NCBI GenBank assembly: GCA_965198905.1
Contig: OZ240678.1
Coordinates: forward strand, 1,550,001 to 1,614,000
Length of the DNA: 64,000 bases
Source of the DNA: CAHJWH01 sp965198905
GTDB taxonomy: Bacteria; Pseudomonadota; Alphaproteobacteria; Caulobacterales; Caulobacteraceae
Direction: 5' to 3'
The translations under genes were made by a program, and so were the position numbers. This document shows, in pieces, positions 26,733 to 35,335 of the stretch. The stretch's first letter is position 1. Each line of letters starts with the position of its first letter. The notes under the pieces are model-generated. The model was not told where the DNA came from and searched no databases. It saw nothing but the letters and a program-made list of their open reading frames with translations.

Positions 26733-27926
26733 ATGGCCTCGTTCCGCTATCGCGCAGCGACCTCGACCGGCGCCCTTCGCTCCGGAACGCTGGAGGCTGT
26801 GAGCGCGCCTGACGCCTTGCAGCAGTTGAAGCAGGAGGGCCTGCGCCCACTGTTCGCCACCGAGGCGAGCGGCGCGGAACGCGTCTCCAGGCCGAGCGCG
26901 CCGGTGACCCGGGCGCTCGGCGAACTCGCGGTCATGCTGAAGGCGGGCATCCCCCTCGATCGCGCGCTCGCCGTGGTGCTCGAGAACCTGGAGCAGACGG
27001 CCGCCAGGACGGCTTTCGCCGGCCTGCTGACCCGGGTGCGGGAGGGTGCGCCGCTCTCGCGCGCCATGGCCGAGGCGCCGTCCGCCTTCCCGCCCATCGC
27101 GACCGCCATGGCGTCGGCTGGAGAGGCGAACGGTCGCTCGGGCGCCGCGCTGGAGGAACTCGCAGCGACGCTAGAGCGGGCGGAACAGGTGCGGAGCACC
27201 ATCGTCTCCGCCCTGATCTACCCCCTTCTGCTGCTCGTGATCGCCGCGGGCGTCATCGCGCTGATGCTGCTCTGGGTCGTGCCCCAGTTCGAGGGCCTGT
27301 TCGCCGACGCCTCCAATCAGTTGCCGCCCATCACCCGCCTCGTGCTCGCCGCCAGCGACCTGACCCGTCGCTATGGTCTGGACGGCGTCCTGGCGCTGGT
27401 GATCGGCGGGGTGGGGCTGTGGCGCTGGTCGCGGGCGCCCTCGGCGCGTCTGGCCCTGGACGGGATTTTCCTCTCGGCCCCTGTGATCGGCGTCGTCGTC
27501 CGGCGCACGGAAACGGCGCGCTTCGCCCGGGTGCTGTCCAGCCTGGTCCAGGGCGGCGTGGCGCTGCCTCAGGCGCTCGGCATCGCCGTCGCCTCGCTCG
27601 GCAACCGGCGCATGGCCGCCGCCGTGCAGGGCGTCGCAGACGGACTGCGCCAGGGCGGCGGGCTCACCGGGCCACTGGCCGCTGCAAACGTCCTGCCGCC
27701 TATGGCGATCTCCTATCTGCGGACGGGCGAAGAGACGGCTCAGCTCGGTCCGATGCTCGCCCGGCTGGCTGACGTTCTGGACCGCGACGTGCGGGTCCGC
27801 ATCGAGCGGATCATCACCGTCGCCACACCCGTCATCACTGTGGCGATGGGGGCCATTGTGGCGACGGTCATCGCTTCTATCATGAGCGCCATCATCGGCT
27901 TCGACGATCTGGCCCTCAGTAAGTGA
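26733..27926 (+). CDS. gspF: Type II secretion inner-membrane protein GspF
   Basis: 397 residues. Platform protein with two copies of the T2SSF domain and three membrane helices (LIYPLLLLVIAAGVIALMLLWVVPQF is the first). The first soluble repeat contains ELAVMLKAGIPLDRAL, and the second ARVLSSLVQGGVALPQAL and SYLRTGEETAQLGPMLARLADV. Typical length of about 400. Its TGA overlaps the GTG of gspG (GTGA). Confidence 0.95.
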   Translation: MASFRYRAATSTGALRSGTLEAVSAPDALQQLKQEGLRPLFATEASGAERVSRPSAPVTRALGELAVMLKAGIPLDRALAVVLENLEQTAARTAFAGLLTRVREGAPLSRAMAEAPSAFPPIATAMASAGEANGRSGAALEELAATLERAEQVRSTIVSALIYPLLLLVIAAGVIALMLLWVVPQFEGLFADASNQLPPITRLVLAASDLTRRYGLDGVLALVIGGVGLWRWSRAPSARLALDGIFLSAPVIGVVVRRTETARFARVLSSLVQGGVALPQALGIAVASLGNRRMAAAVQGVADGLRQGGGLTGPLAAANVLPPMAISYLRTGEETAQLGPMLARLADVLDRDVRVRIERIITVATPVITVAMGAIVATVIASIMSAIIGFDDLALSK

Positions 27927-28399
27927 CGCCCTCCCCTCTTCGCGCCCTGCAACGACGCGAGCCTTCGGACGCGGCGCCCAGCCCGACGTCCGGCGAGGAA
28001 GGCTTCACCCTGCTGGAGCTACTGGTGGTGCTGGCGATCCTGGGACTGCTGGCCGCGATCGTCGCGCCCCAGGTGCTGAAGTACCTCGGCGCCTCACGCA
28101 CCCAGGCGGCCAAGGTGCAGATCGAGAACATCTCCGCCGCCCTGGACCATTTCGACCTGGATGTCGGTCGCTATCCCACCCAGGAGGAAGGTCTGGGCGC
28201 CCTAATCCGATCCCCTCAGGGGGTCGCGAACTGGGACGGGCCTTATCTGCAGCGCGCCTCCGCGCTCACCGATCCCTGGCAGCGCAAATACCTCTACCGG
28301 ACGCCGGGGACCCACGCGGACGACTTCGACGTGTGGAGCTATGGCTCCGACGGCGTGGAGGGGGGGAGCGGTGACGCTCGCGACGTCGGCAACTGGTGA
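27923..28399 (+). CDS. gspG: Major pseudopilin GspG
   Basis: 158 residues from GTG 27923. Class III leader ends GEEG before FTLLELLVVLAILGLLAAIVAP, so cleavage is expected after G27, with F28 at +1 and E32 at +5. The leader is unusually long (27 residues). The mature part has the GspG C-terminal calcium-loop character: DVGRYPTQEEGLGALI, WDGPYLQ, DPWQRKYLYRTPG and DFDVWSYGSDG. It forms the pseudopilus shaft. Confidence 0.95.
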   Translation: MTPSPLRALQRREPSDAAPSPTSGEEGFTLLELLVVLAILGLLAAIVAPQVLKYLGASRTQAAKVQIENISAALDHFDLDVGRYPTQEEGLGALIRSPQGVANWDGPYLQRASALTDPWQRKYLYRTPGTHADDFDVWSYGSDGVEGGSGDARDVGNW

Positions 28400-28826
28400 G
28401 CCGTCGGGCGGCTGCGCCGGGACCGAGGCGGGCGCCACCTTGCTGGAGATGCTGGTCGTCATGGCGCTCCTGGTCATGGTCAGCGGCCTGACGTGGGCCA
28501 GCTTCCGGCCGGCGCTGCGGCTGGCGTCGCTCTCCGCGGCGCGAAGCGAGCTGCTGCTGGGGCTCGCCCAGACCCGCGCCGAAGCCCTGCGCCGGGGATC
28601 GGAGCGGGACCTGCATCCGAGCGACGACGGAACTGCCTACGTCGCCGCCGGACGGCGTGTCGCCTTGCCGCCGGGCGTGCGTCTGGCGGCCGACCCGGAC
28701 CCCGTCACCTTCGCCGCCGACGGCCGCTCGCCAGGCGCGCGTCTGCGGCTCAGCCTCGGCGGTCGCGGGGCCTCCGTCACGGTGGCGCCCGGCGACGGGT
28801 TGGCCTTGTCGACCGGGCCGGGTTGA
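28371..28826 (+). CDS. gspH: Minor pseudopilin GspH
   Basis: 151 residues from GTG 28371, placed after a GGAGGGGGGAG ribosome site and overlapping gspG by 29 bases. Predicted cleavage after G21, giving +1 alanine (ATLLEMLVVMALLVMVSGLTWASF) rather than the usual Phe/Met; E is kept at +5. The C-terminal part PPGVRLAADPDPVTFAADGRSPGARLRL matches the GspH beta domain. Part of the pseudopilus tip. Confidence 0.85.
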   Translation: MTLATSATGEPSGGCAGTEAGATLLEMLVVMALLVMVSGLTWASFRPALRLASLSAARSELLLGLAQTRAEALRRGSERDLHPSDDGTAYVAAGRRVALPPGVRLAADPDPVTFAADGRSPGARLRLSLGGRGASVTVAPGDGLALSTGPG

Positions 28827-28829
28827 GCG

Positions 28830-29213
28830 GTGCGCCGGGAAGAGGGTTCGGTGCTCGTAGAGGCGATCGTGGCCGTGGCGATCATGACCTCGGTGCTGGC
28901 GGTCGCCTGCAGAACCGTGGGCGACAGCGCCCATCGGGTGGCGGCGGTCGATCGCGCCCGTCTCGCCAGGCTGGAAGCGCGGTCCCGGCTGGACGAAGTC
29001 GGCGCGGACATCGCGCTGGCCCCCGGTGTCTCCGGAGGGCGGGACGCTGGCTTCGACTGGCGGGTGGAGATCACCCCCGCCGAAGGCGTCGCGGCCGCGA
29101 ACGGACGGCTGATGGACGTGAGCGTGGACGTCTCGCAAGACGGTCGCAGAACCTTCAACCTCCACTCCATGCGCCTGGCGGCCGGCGCAGCCGCGGACGG
29201 TCCGGTCTCGTGA
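28830..29213 (+). CDS. gspI: Minor pseudopilin GspI
   Basis: 127 residues from GTG 28830. Very short leader MRREEG, then SVLVEAIVAVAIMTSVLAVA with serine at +1 and Glu at +5. Downstream parts ARLARLEARSRLDEVGAD and FDWRVEITP fit GspI. Initiates the tip complex with GspJ and GspK. Stop overlaps the GTG of gspJ. Confidence 0.85.
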   Translation: MRREEGSVLVEAIVAVAIMTSVLAVACRTVGDSAHRVAAVDRARLARLEARSRLDEVGADIALAPGVSGGRDAGFDWRVEITPAEGVAAANGRLMDVSVDVSQDGRRTFNLHSMRLAAGAAADGPVS

Positions 29214-29830
29214 CCCGAGACGAGGCGGGCTTCACCCTGGTGGAGATGCTGGTCGCCATGGCCCTGCTCGGCGTAGCGAGCGTGATGATCGTGCAGGGCG
29301 TCGCCGCCAGCCGCGGAGCCGAGCGCCGGCTGCAGGCGCGTGCGGGGGCGGCGGCCGAGGTGGCGAGCGCACAGGACTACGTCCGCGACCAGCTCGAGCG
29401 CATGGTCGTGCGGGCGCGCTTCGAGGGCGTTCGGCCCTGTGTCGACCTTGACGGCGCCGCCGACCGTCTCGACTTCATCCCGCCCGCAGGCGCCGTGGCG
29501 GCCCGCGAGCGGCTGGGCCTGTCCGAAGGCGGCGAGCTGAGCTTTGCGCCGCCGCAGGACGGGGCGGAGCCGGCGGCCGTCGACATACTGCTCCACGGCG
29601 CCGAGTCGCTGGAGCTCGCCTACTATGGTCGCAGACCCGAAGACGTGGCCGCCGGATGGCATGCGGACTGGAGCCATGAGCCGACGCCGCCCGAGCTGAT
29701 CCGCCTGCGTGTCGCCTTCCCCGACGGCGATCGTCGCGTCTGGCCGGAGCTGATCGTGCGCCCCGCGTCGCAGGTTGATGTGGACTGCGTGGTGGACACG
29801 CAGACCGGCGCCTGCCGGGGCCGGTCCTGA
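29210..29830 (+). CDS. gspJ: Minor pseudopilin GspJ
   Basis: 206 residues from GTG 29210 (GTGA overlap with gspI). Leader MTRDEAG, then FTLVEMLVAMALLGVASVM with F at +1 and Glu at +5. The soluble part includes VRDQLERMVVRARFEG and a late VDVDCVVDTQTGAC cysteine pair. Position between gspI and gspL and its length fit GspJ. Confidence 0.87.
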   Translation: MTRDEAGFTLVEMLVAMALLGVASVMIVQGVAASRGAERRLQARAGAAAEVASAQDYVRDQLERMVVRARFEGVRPCVDLDGAADRLDFIPPAGAVAARERLGLSEGGELSFAPPQDGAEPAAVDILLHGAESLELAYYGRRPEDVAAGWHADWSHEPTPPELIRLRVAFPDGDRRVWPELIVRPASQVDVDCVVDTQTGACRGRS

Positions 29831-29837
29831 CGCCGCG

Positions 29838-30875
29838 ATGAGCAGCGTCTTCGACATGGAGGTCGCCGATCTCGGCGCGCGGGTTCAGGCGGGGTTCGCC
29901 TGGTGGATCGGCGAGCTTTCGCAGATGGCGGCGCCGCTCCTGCGTCAGCGCGGCGCGACGGGCCGCGATCTGGTAGCGGTCAGAAGCGCAGACGGCGGCT
30001 ACGACCTGTTGCGCGACGGCCGTCAGGTCGATCGGGCGGATGGCGCGCGCCGGGTTGAGGCGGCGCTCGTGCTTCCCTCCGACGCCTGGCTAACGCGGGA
30101 GACGGCGACGCCGGGATTGAGTGAAGGCGAATGGCGACGCCTTCTGATGGGCGACATCGACAGGCTCACCCCCTTCGAGCCCGACGACGTCTATGTGGCC
30201 TTGCGCTTTCTGACGGGGACGGATGGCGGTCGGCGGGCCGTTCTCGGCGTCGCGCCGCGGGGGCCGACCGACAGGCTCCTGGCCGACGCGCTTCAACACG
30301 GCGTCCGCCCTGCCGCCGTGATCGGTCCCTTCAGCGAGGAGCTGACGCTTGATTTCCTTCCCGCGATCCGCAGCGTCCGCGGCTCTGGTCGCGTCGGCGG
30401 GTCGGCCCGGTTCTGGTGGAGCCTGGTGGCGCTGCTGCTGGCGGCGAACGTCGGGGCGGCGGTCTGGCGCGACGTCGATCAGACCCGACGCCTGGAGGCC
30501 ACTGTCGCCGCCGTCCAGCCGGCGGCCGACCGTATCCGCAAGCTCCGCAACGCGCTGCAGGTGGAAGAAGGCCGGCGGAGCGCCATCGACCGCCTGCGCG
30601 CCGGCGCCGATCCCCTGCATATCCTGGCCCGCCTGACCCGCGCCCTGCCCGACGGCGCCTGGGTCAGCCGACTGACCGTGGAGGGCGACGCCGTTCGCCT
30701 CGTCGGAGAGCGCAAGTCAGACATAGACGTGGCCTCGGCGCTCCGGTCCCACGGGTTTTCCGAGGTCCGCGAGACAGCCGTCGACCTGACCCCGACCCAG
30801 GCGGCGACCGGAACCGAGGCGCCTTTCGACCTCGTGCTCCGCGCCGCGCCGGCCTACAGTCCGGACCGCCGATGA
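29838..30875 (+). CDS. gspL: Type II secretion protein GspL
   Basis: 345 residues from ATG 29838. The cytoplasmic actin-like N-terminal half is weakly conserved (ALVLPSDAWLTRETATPGLSEGEWRRLLMGDIDRLTPF). A single membrane helix WWSLVALLLAANVGAAVW lies near residue 195. The periplasmic part has PilN/fimbrial-assembly character (HILARLTRALPDGAWVSRLTVEGDAVRLVG). Links GspE to GspM. Stop overlaps the gspM ATG (ATGA). Confidence 0.85.
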   Translation: MSSVFDMEVADLGARVQAGFAWWIGELSQMAAPLLRQRGATGRDLVAVRSADGGYDLLRDGRQVDRADGARRVEAALVLPSDAWLTRETATPGLSEGEWRRLLMGDIDRLTPFEPDDVYVALRFLTGTDGGRRAVLGVAPRGPTDRLLADALQHGVRPAAVIGPFSEELTLDFLPAIRSVRGSGRVGGSARFWWSLVALLLAANVGAAVWRDVDQTRRLEATVAAVQPAADRIRKLRNALQVEEGRRSAIDRLRAGADPLHILARLTRALPDGAWVSRLTVEGDAVRLVGERKSDIDVASALRSHGFSEVRETAVDLTPTQAATGTEAPFDLVLRAAPAYSPDRR

Positions 30876-31420
30876 ACCGCCTGAAGGAGCGCGAACGCCG
30901 GTTGCTGGCGGCGGCCCTGCTTGTGGCCGTCCTGGCGGCCGCCTGGCTAGGGATCGTCACGCCCATCCTCGGGGGATTCGCCGTGCGCCGGGCCGAGCGG
31001 GCTCAGCTCGCCGCGGAGCTGGAGCGGGACCAGCGGCTGGCCCATGTCTTTCCCAGGTTGCGCGCCGAGCAGGTGGCGCTGGGGCTGAACGCGGGGGCCT
31101 ACGCCTTCCAGACGGCGGACCCCGCGGCGGCCCGGAGCGCGGGCGAGGCGCGGCTGGCGACCCTGGTCACGGCGGCGGGCGGCAAGCTGCACGCCGTTCG
31201 CGACGAGGCGACCGGGGCGGGCCAGGTCCGCCTGCGCGCTGACGCCGCCTTGACTCTCCACGGCCTTGTCGACCTTCTCGCTGCTCTAAGGAGCAGCCGT
31301 CCGTTTGCGGCGATCGAGGCGCTCACCGTCTCCTCCGGCGAGGCTCCCGCCCCCCAGACGCCTGCTCCGCTGGAGATGCGAATTGACGTCGTCTACGCCT
31401 ATGCCGCACCAGCCCGCTGA
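30872..31420 (+). CDS. gspM: Type II secretion protein GspM
   Basis: 182 residues from ATG 30872. A short basic cytoplasmic start (MNRLKERERR) is followed by one membrane helix LLAAALLVAVLAAAWLGIV and a periplasmic coiled-coil/ferredoxin-like part, with ALTLHGLVDLLAALRSSRPFAAIEALTV at the end. This matches GspM layout. Overlaps the next gene by 20 bases. Confidence 0.83.
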   Translation: MNRLKERERRLLAAALLVAVLAAAWLGIVTPILGGFAVRRAERAQLAAELERDQRLAHVFPRLRAEQVALGLNAGAYAFQTADPAAARSAGEARLATLVTAAGGKLHAVRDEATGAGQVRLRADAALTLHGLVDLLAALRSSRPFAAIEALTVSSGEAPAPQTPAPLEMRIDVVYAYAAPAR

Positions 31421-31916
31421 GCTGGAGACGCGGTTCGGGACGGACCCGGTTCCGCTTCTGTTGAGCGCCGCCCTCGTCGCCGGGCTTCTGGTGCAGCTGC
31501 TTCTGCCCCCCGTCGCCGTCAGCCTGCCGAGGGCGCCTGAACGGCCGATCCGCCTCCACCGGGTCTCCCCGCCTAGGGCCGCGCCGGCGTCGCCTCCGGC
31601 GGCTGCGGACCAGGCGCTCGCGCTCGCCAGGCCGCTGTTCAGTTCGAACCGCTCAGGCGCCGCAGCGACGCCCGCGACGGGCGACACCCTCACCCTGCTC
31701 GGGATCGCGACGGCGGGTCGGCGCGTCGTAGCGACCCTGCGCGACGGGTCAGGCGCGATCGTGTCGCTCACGCCCGGCGCTGCGTTCGACGGCTGGACCC
31801 TGGCTGGAGCGACGCGCGACGCCGCCACGCTGCGCCGCGCCGACGTCATCCGCACGCTGCAGGTCGGTCAGACCAGCGCCGGCCCCGAAGCGAACGCCGC
31901 GACGGCGCCCGAATGA
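31401..31916 (+). CDS. GspC/GspN-like periplasmic linker protein
   Basis: 171 residues from ATG 31401. One N-terminal membrane helix (LLLSAALVAGLLVQLLLPPVAV), a proline/alanine-rich stretch, then a small domain LTLLGIATAGRRVVATLRDGSGAIVSLTPGAAFDGWTLAGAT. That domain resembles the homology region (HR) of GspC, which binds the secretin N0 domain. No PDZ domain follows, so it is shorter than classical GspC. Since no other GspC candidate is present, this is probably its functional counterpart. Stop overlaps gspD (ATGA). Confidence 0.65.
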   Translation: MPHQPAELETRFGTDPVPLLLSAALVAGLLVQLLLPPVAVSLPRAPERPIRLHRVSPPRAAPASPPAAADQALALARPLFSSNRSGAAATPATGDTLTLLGIATAGRRVVATLRDGSGAIVSLTPGAAFDGWTLAGATRDAATLRRADVIRTLQVGQTSAGPEANAATAPE

Positions 31917-34114
31917 GGCTGCAGCTCGCCATCTGCACGGTCGCGGCGCTCAGCGGCTGCTCTGCGCTGCCCCCCCCGGCCGGGCCGCATAGCCTGACGG
32001 CGGCTGGGTTCGATGCGCCGATCCCGGTGCATGTCCCCAGCAGCCCCCTACTCACCCGCCCGGAGTCCGTCAGCGCGACCCTGCTTCGGGGGCAGCCGCC
32101 GGCGCTGGGGGGGATGACGGTCGCCGCGGCGCCCTTGCGGGCAGGCGATGTGAGCCTCGATTACCCGGGCGTCGATGTGCAGGCGGTCGCGCACGCCGTG
32201 CTCGGCGACATCCTGGGCGTGCCCTACACCGTGGCCCCCGACATCCACACGCCGATCACGCTGGCCCCCGGGCGCCCGATCGCCCGGGCCGATGTGGCGC
32301 GTGCGCTGGAGCTCGCCCTGCAGCCGGCGGGGCTGGCGCTGACGCCGCAGCCCGGCGGCGGCTACGCCATTCTTCCGACCGCCCAGGCTCGCGCCGTCGC
32401 CCCGGTCGGCGGCGCGGCGGGACAGGCCGGCTTCGCCGCAGAGGTCATCCCGCTCCGCTTCGTCAACGCCGACGAGATGCGTCGTCTGATCGAGCCGGTG
32501 CTGCCCGGGCTCGTGGTGTCCACCGACGCTACAGCCAACACCCTCACCATCGCCGGCGCCTCCGGTCAAAGGGCGGCGGCGCACGACCTGGTCCGCCAGT
32601 TCGACGTCGACTGGCTGAAAGGGACCTCGTTCGGCCTGTTCGTGCCCCATCGCACCGACGCTCGGCTGATTGTGCCGGAACTCGACAAGGTGCTGAACGC
32701 CGACGGCTCGCCGACAAAGAACCTGATCCGGCTGATCGCCATGGATCGGTTGAACGGCATTCTGGCGGTCTCCACCCAGCCGCAGTATCTCGACGATGTC
32801 CGCCGCTGGGTGGAGATCCTCGACCGGGAGGGGGAGAACAACGAGCGGCGCCTGTTCGTCTACCGGGTGCAGAATGGCCGTTCGAGCGATCTCGCCCGCA
32901 CGCTGGTCTCGGCCTTCGGCGGCGCGGGCGCCTCGTCCAGGGGCGATCGCGGCGGCGTTTCGACAGACGGGATGCGCTCGGACACGAGCATAGCCGGCGG
33001 CTCTGGAACGCTCGGCATCGCCAGTTTCCAGCCGCCGGGCGCCGGTGCAGGAGCGGGCGCGCTGAACGGTGCAGGCGGGGTCAGCGGCGCCGGTCTGGCC
33101 TCGGGCGCCCCGAGCGGCGCCGGCCTGGCAGCCGCCTCGGCGCCTGTGGGACCCGACACGACGGCGTCGCCGGAGCCCGGGCCGACCAGCGCGGACGTCC
33201 AGAGCGACGACTTCCACGCCAAGATCACCAGCGACGACGTGAACAACGCCATCGTCGTCTACGCCACTCCGCGCAACTACGCCGTGGTGGAGGACGCCCT
33301 GCGCCAGCTCGACGTCGCGCCGACCCAGGTGCTGATCGAGGCCGCCATCGCCGAGGTCACCCTCACCGACGCGCTTCGCTTCGGGGTTCAGGGCCTCTAC
33401 AACAATGCGGGCGTCAGCGTCGGCCTGACTGAAAGCGCCGCCTCCGCCGCGCCGATCGCCGCCTTCCCCGGCTTTTCCGCCCTCTACGCCGCACGCACCG
33501 TCAGCGCCGCGCTGAACGCCCTGGAGGGGCTGACCAAGGTCAAGGTGATCTCCGCACCCAAGCTCATGGTGCTGAACAACCAGACCGCCTCGATCCAGGT
33601 CGGCAACGAGGTGCCCATCCTGACCGGCTCGGCCACCAACGTGGTCACCTCCAACGCCGCGATCGTCAATTCGGTGGACTACCGCGACACCGGCATCATC
33701 TTGAAAGTCACGCCGCGGGTGAACAGCTCCGGCTCGGTGTTGCTCGACATCGCGCAGGAAGTCAGCGACGTAGTGCCCGCCACCACGACGGCCACGATCC
33801 AGAGTCCCACCTTCTCGGACCGCAAGATCGCCACCTCCGTCTCGGTACATGATGGCGAGGTGATCGCGCTCGGCGGCCTGATCCGCGACAATCGCACCGA
33901 CATCAAGACAGGCCTGCCGATCCTCTCGCGCGTGCCGATCCTGGGGCCGCTGCTGTTCGGCAACATCAACAACGACGATGAACGGACCGAACTTGTCGTC
34001 CTGCTGCGCCCGAGGGTGGTGCGGAGCGTCGAGGATGGACGCGCGGTGACCGACGAGTTGCGGGAGAAGCTCCACGCCCTGCACGATCTGCTTCCGACCG
34101 GCCGGATGCCGTGA
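31913..34114 (+). CDS. gspD: Type II secretion secretin GspD
   Basis: 733 residues. Signal peptide with a lipobox (LSGC, lipidated C16), so it may be a self-piloting secretin without a GspS pilotin. N0-N3 domains follow (LDYPGVDVQAVAHAVLGDILGVPY; FVNADEMRRLIEPVLP), then a glycine/alanine/serine-rich linker (about residues 345-420). The secretin core contains VLIEAAIAEVTLTDALRFGVQ, VLNNQTASIQVGNEVPI, DTGIILKVTPRVNSSG and GEVIALGGLIRDNRTD. Forms the outer-membrane channel. Confidence 0.96.
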   Translation: MRLQLAICTVAALSGCSALPPPAGPHSLTAAGFDAPIPVHVPSSPLLTRPESVSATLLRGQPPALGGMTVAAAPLRAGDVSLDYPGVDVQAVAHAVLGDILGVPYTVAPDIHTPITLAPGRPIARADVARALELALQPAGLALTPQPGGGYAILPTAQARAVAPVGGAAGQAGFAAEVIPLRFVNADEMRRLIEPVLPGLVVSTDATANTLTIAGASGQRAAAHDLVRQFDVDWLKGTSFGLFVPHRTDARLIVPELDKVLNADGSPTKNLIRLIAMDRLNGILAVSTQPQYLDDVRRWVEILDREGENNERRLFVYRVQNGRSSDLARTLVSAFGGAGASSRGDRGGVSTDGMRSDTSIAGGSGTLGIASFQPPGAGAGAGALNGAGGVSGAGLASGAPSGAGLAAASAPVGPDTTASPEPGPTSADVQSDDFHAKITSDDVNNAIVVYATPRNYAVVEDALRQLDVAPTQVLIEAAIAEVTLTDALRFGVQGLYNNAGVSVGLTESAASAAPIAAFPGFSALYAARTVSAALNALEGLTKVKVISAPKLMVLNNQTASIQVGNEVPILTGSATNVVTSNAAIVNSVDYRDTGIILKVTPRVNSSGSVLLDIAQEVSDVVPATTTATIQSPTFSDRKIATSVSVHDGEVIALGGLIRDNRTDIKTGLPILSRVPILGPLLFGNINNDDERTELVVLLRPRVVRSVEDGRAVTDELREKLHALHDLLPTGRMP

Positions 34115-34947
34115 GACGTGATGGAGAGGCGGGGTTCGCGGTTCTCGCCGCCATGATGGCTGCGGCGGCCTTCGCCATCGTCGGCGTGCAGGTCGCCACA
34201 GCCTCGAGGGCTGCGGCCGTATCTGCATCCGCCGAGGCCAGCCGCACCCGCGCCATCGCCGACGCCCAGGCGGGCTTCGCCATGGCGCTCGCAGGCCTGG
34301 AGGATCAGGACGCCGGGGCGCGCTGGACTCTCGACGGCTCGCCGAGGGGCCTGGACTACGAGGATGCCCACCTCACCATCCGGATCGAGGACGAGTGGGG
34401 CAAGATTCCGCTGAACCTGCTCACCGCCGCCCAGGCCCGCGCCATGTTCATCCTCGCGGGCGCGGGCGATGACGCCGACGCGCTGGTCGGCGCCTTCCTC
34501 GCCGCCCGCCATGATCCGGGAACCCCTGGGGCGGTCGCAGGCCGGGCGCCTGGCTTCGACGGCGTGCGCGACCTGCTGCAGGTCGCCGGCATGACGTCGC
34601 AACTCTACTCAGCCATTGCGCCGTCGGCGACGGTGGCGGCCCGGGACGCCGCCTTCGAGCCGCGGACCGCCGCGCCCCTCGCCCTGGAAGTCATGACCGG
34701 CGCCACGCCCGGCTCACCCGGTGTGCTCGCCCGCGAGCGGGTTCTGGCCGGCGAGACGCCCGCGCTCGACACCGGCCCACCGCTGAAGCTGGCGGGGCGA
34801 CCGCTGACGATCCGTGTGACGGTGCGCGACGACCGCGGCGATGCGCTGGAACGCGCCGAGATCGTGGAGCCGACGCGGGCGGCCGCGCGACCCTACGTCG
34901 TCCGCGCCCTGGAAATGGAAGAGGATGCTCCCGCGCCGCCCCCCTAA
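34111..34947 (+). CDS. gspK: Pseudopilin GspK
   Basis: 278 residues from GTG 34111 (overlaps the gspD stop). Leader MRRDGEAG, then FAVLAAMMAAAAFAIVGVQV. The +5 residue is Ala, not Glu, as is known for GspK, which caps the pseudopilus tip. The large soluble domain contains DEWGKIPLNLLTAAQARAMF and DGVRDLLQVAGM (helical insertion domain). The stop TAA touches the IS630 remnant, so the native 3' flank, and possibly the last residues, may have been changed by the insertion. Confidence 0.9.
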   Translation: MRRDGEAGFAVLAAMMAAAAFAIVGVQVATASRAAAVSASAEASRTRAIADAQAGFAMALAGLEDQDAGARWTLDGSPRGLDYEDAHLTIRIEDEWGKIPLNLLTAAQARAMFILAGAGDDADALVGAFLAARHDPGTPGAVAGRAPGFDGVRDLLQVAGMTSQLYSAIAPSATVAARDAAFEPRTAAPLALEVMTGATPGSPGVLARERVLAGETPALDTGPPLKLAGRPLTIRVTVRDDRGDALERAEIVEPTRAAARPYVVRALEMEEDAPAPPP

Positions 34948-35333
34948 TGCTGTCCATCGACGAGAAGCCATCGAGCGCGACGCCCAGCTGGAAAGACTAT
35001 CCATGCCGTCCCGGACAATTATGCCCCCACCGGTGGGTGGTCCACTTCGCCCCGACTTCAGGTTACTGCTTCAACGCCGTGGAAGGCTTCTTCTCTGTGC
35101 TGATCCAAAGGTGGCTTCGACACGGCGTCTTCAAGGGCGTCGTTGATCTTCAAGCCGCCATCAACCGCTGCCTCAAGGAGCATAACGCCGATCTCAAGTT
35201 CTCCGTCTGGACCAAGCCCGCCCCGAAATTTCGCCAGGCGCGCGAACGGCTTCCTATGGATGCTCGTGAAGCGCTGATCGCCGAGGCTCTCTATCGCTCA
35301 GACATTACGCCCTGGCGGCGCAGTCAGAACTAG
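34947..35333 (+). pseudogene. IS630-family transposase remnant
   Basis: Only parts of a DDE transposase remain. LSIDEKPSS corresponds to the region around the second catalytic Asp. A jump then leads to RWVVHFAPTSGYCFNAVEGFFSVLIQRW, which carries the final Glu, and the typical end VVDLQAAINRCLKEHNADLKFSVWTKP. The N-terminal half and about 80 residues in the middle are missing, so it is inactive. It directly abuts gspK. Confidence 0.8.
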
Positions 35334-35335
35334 TA

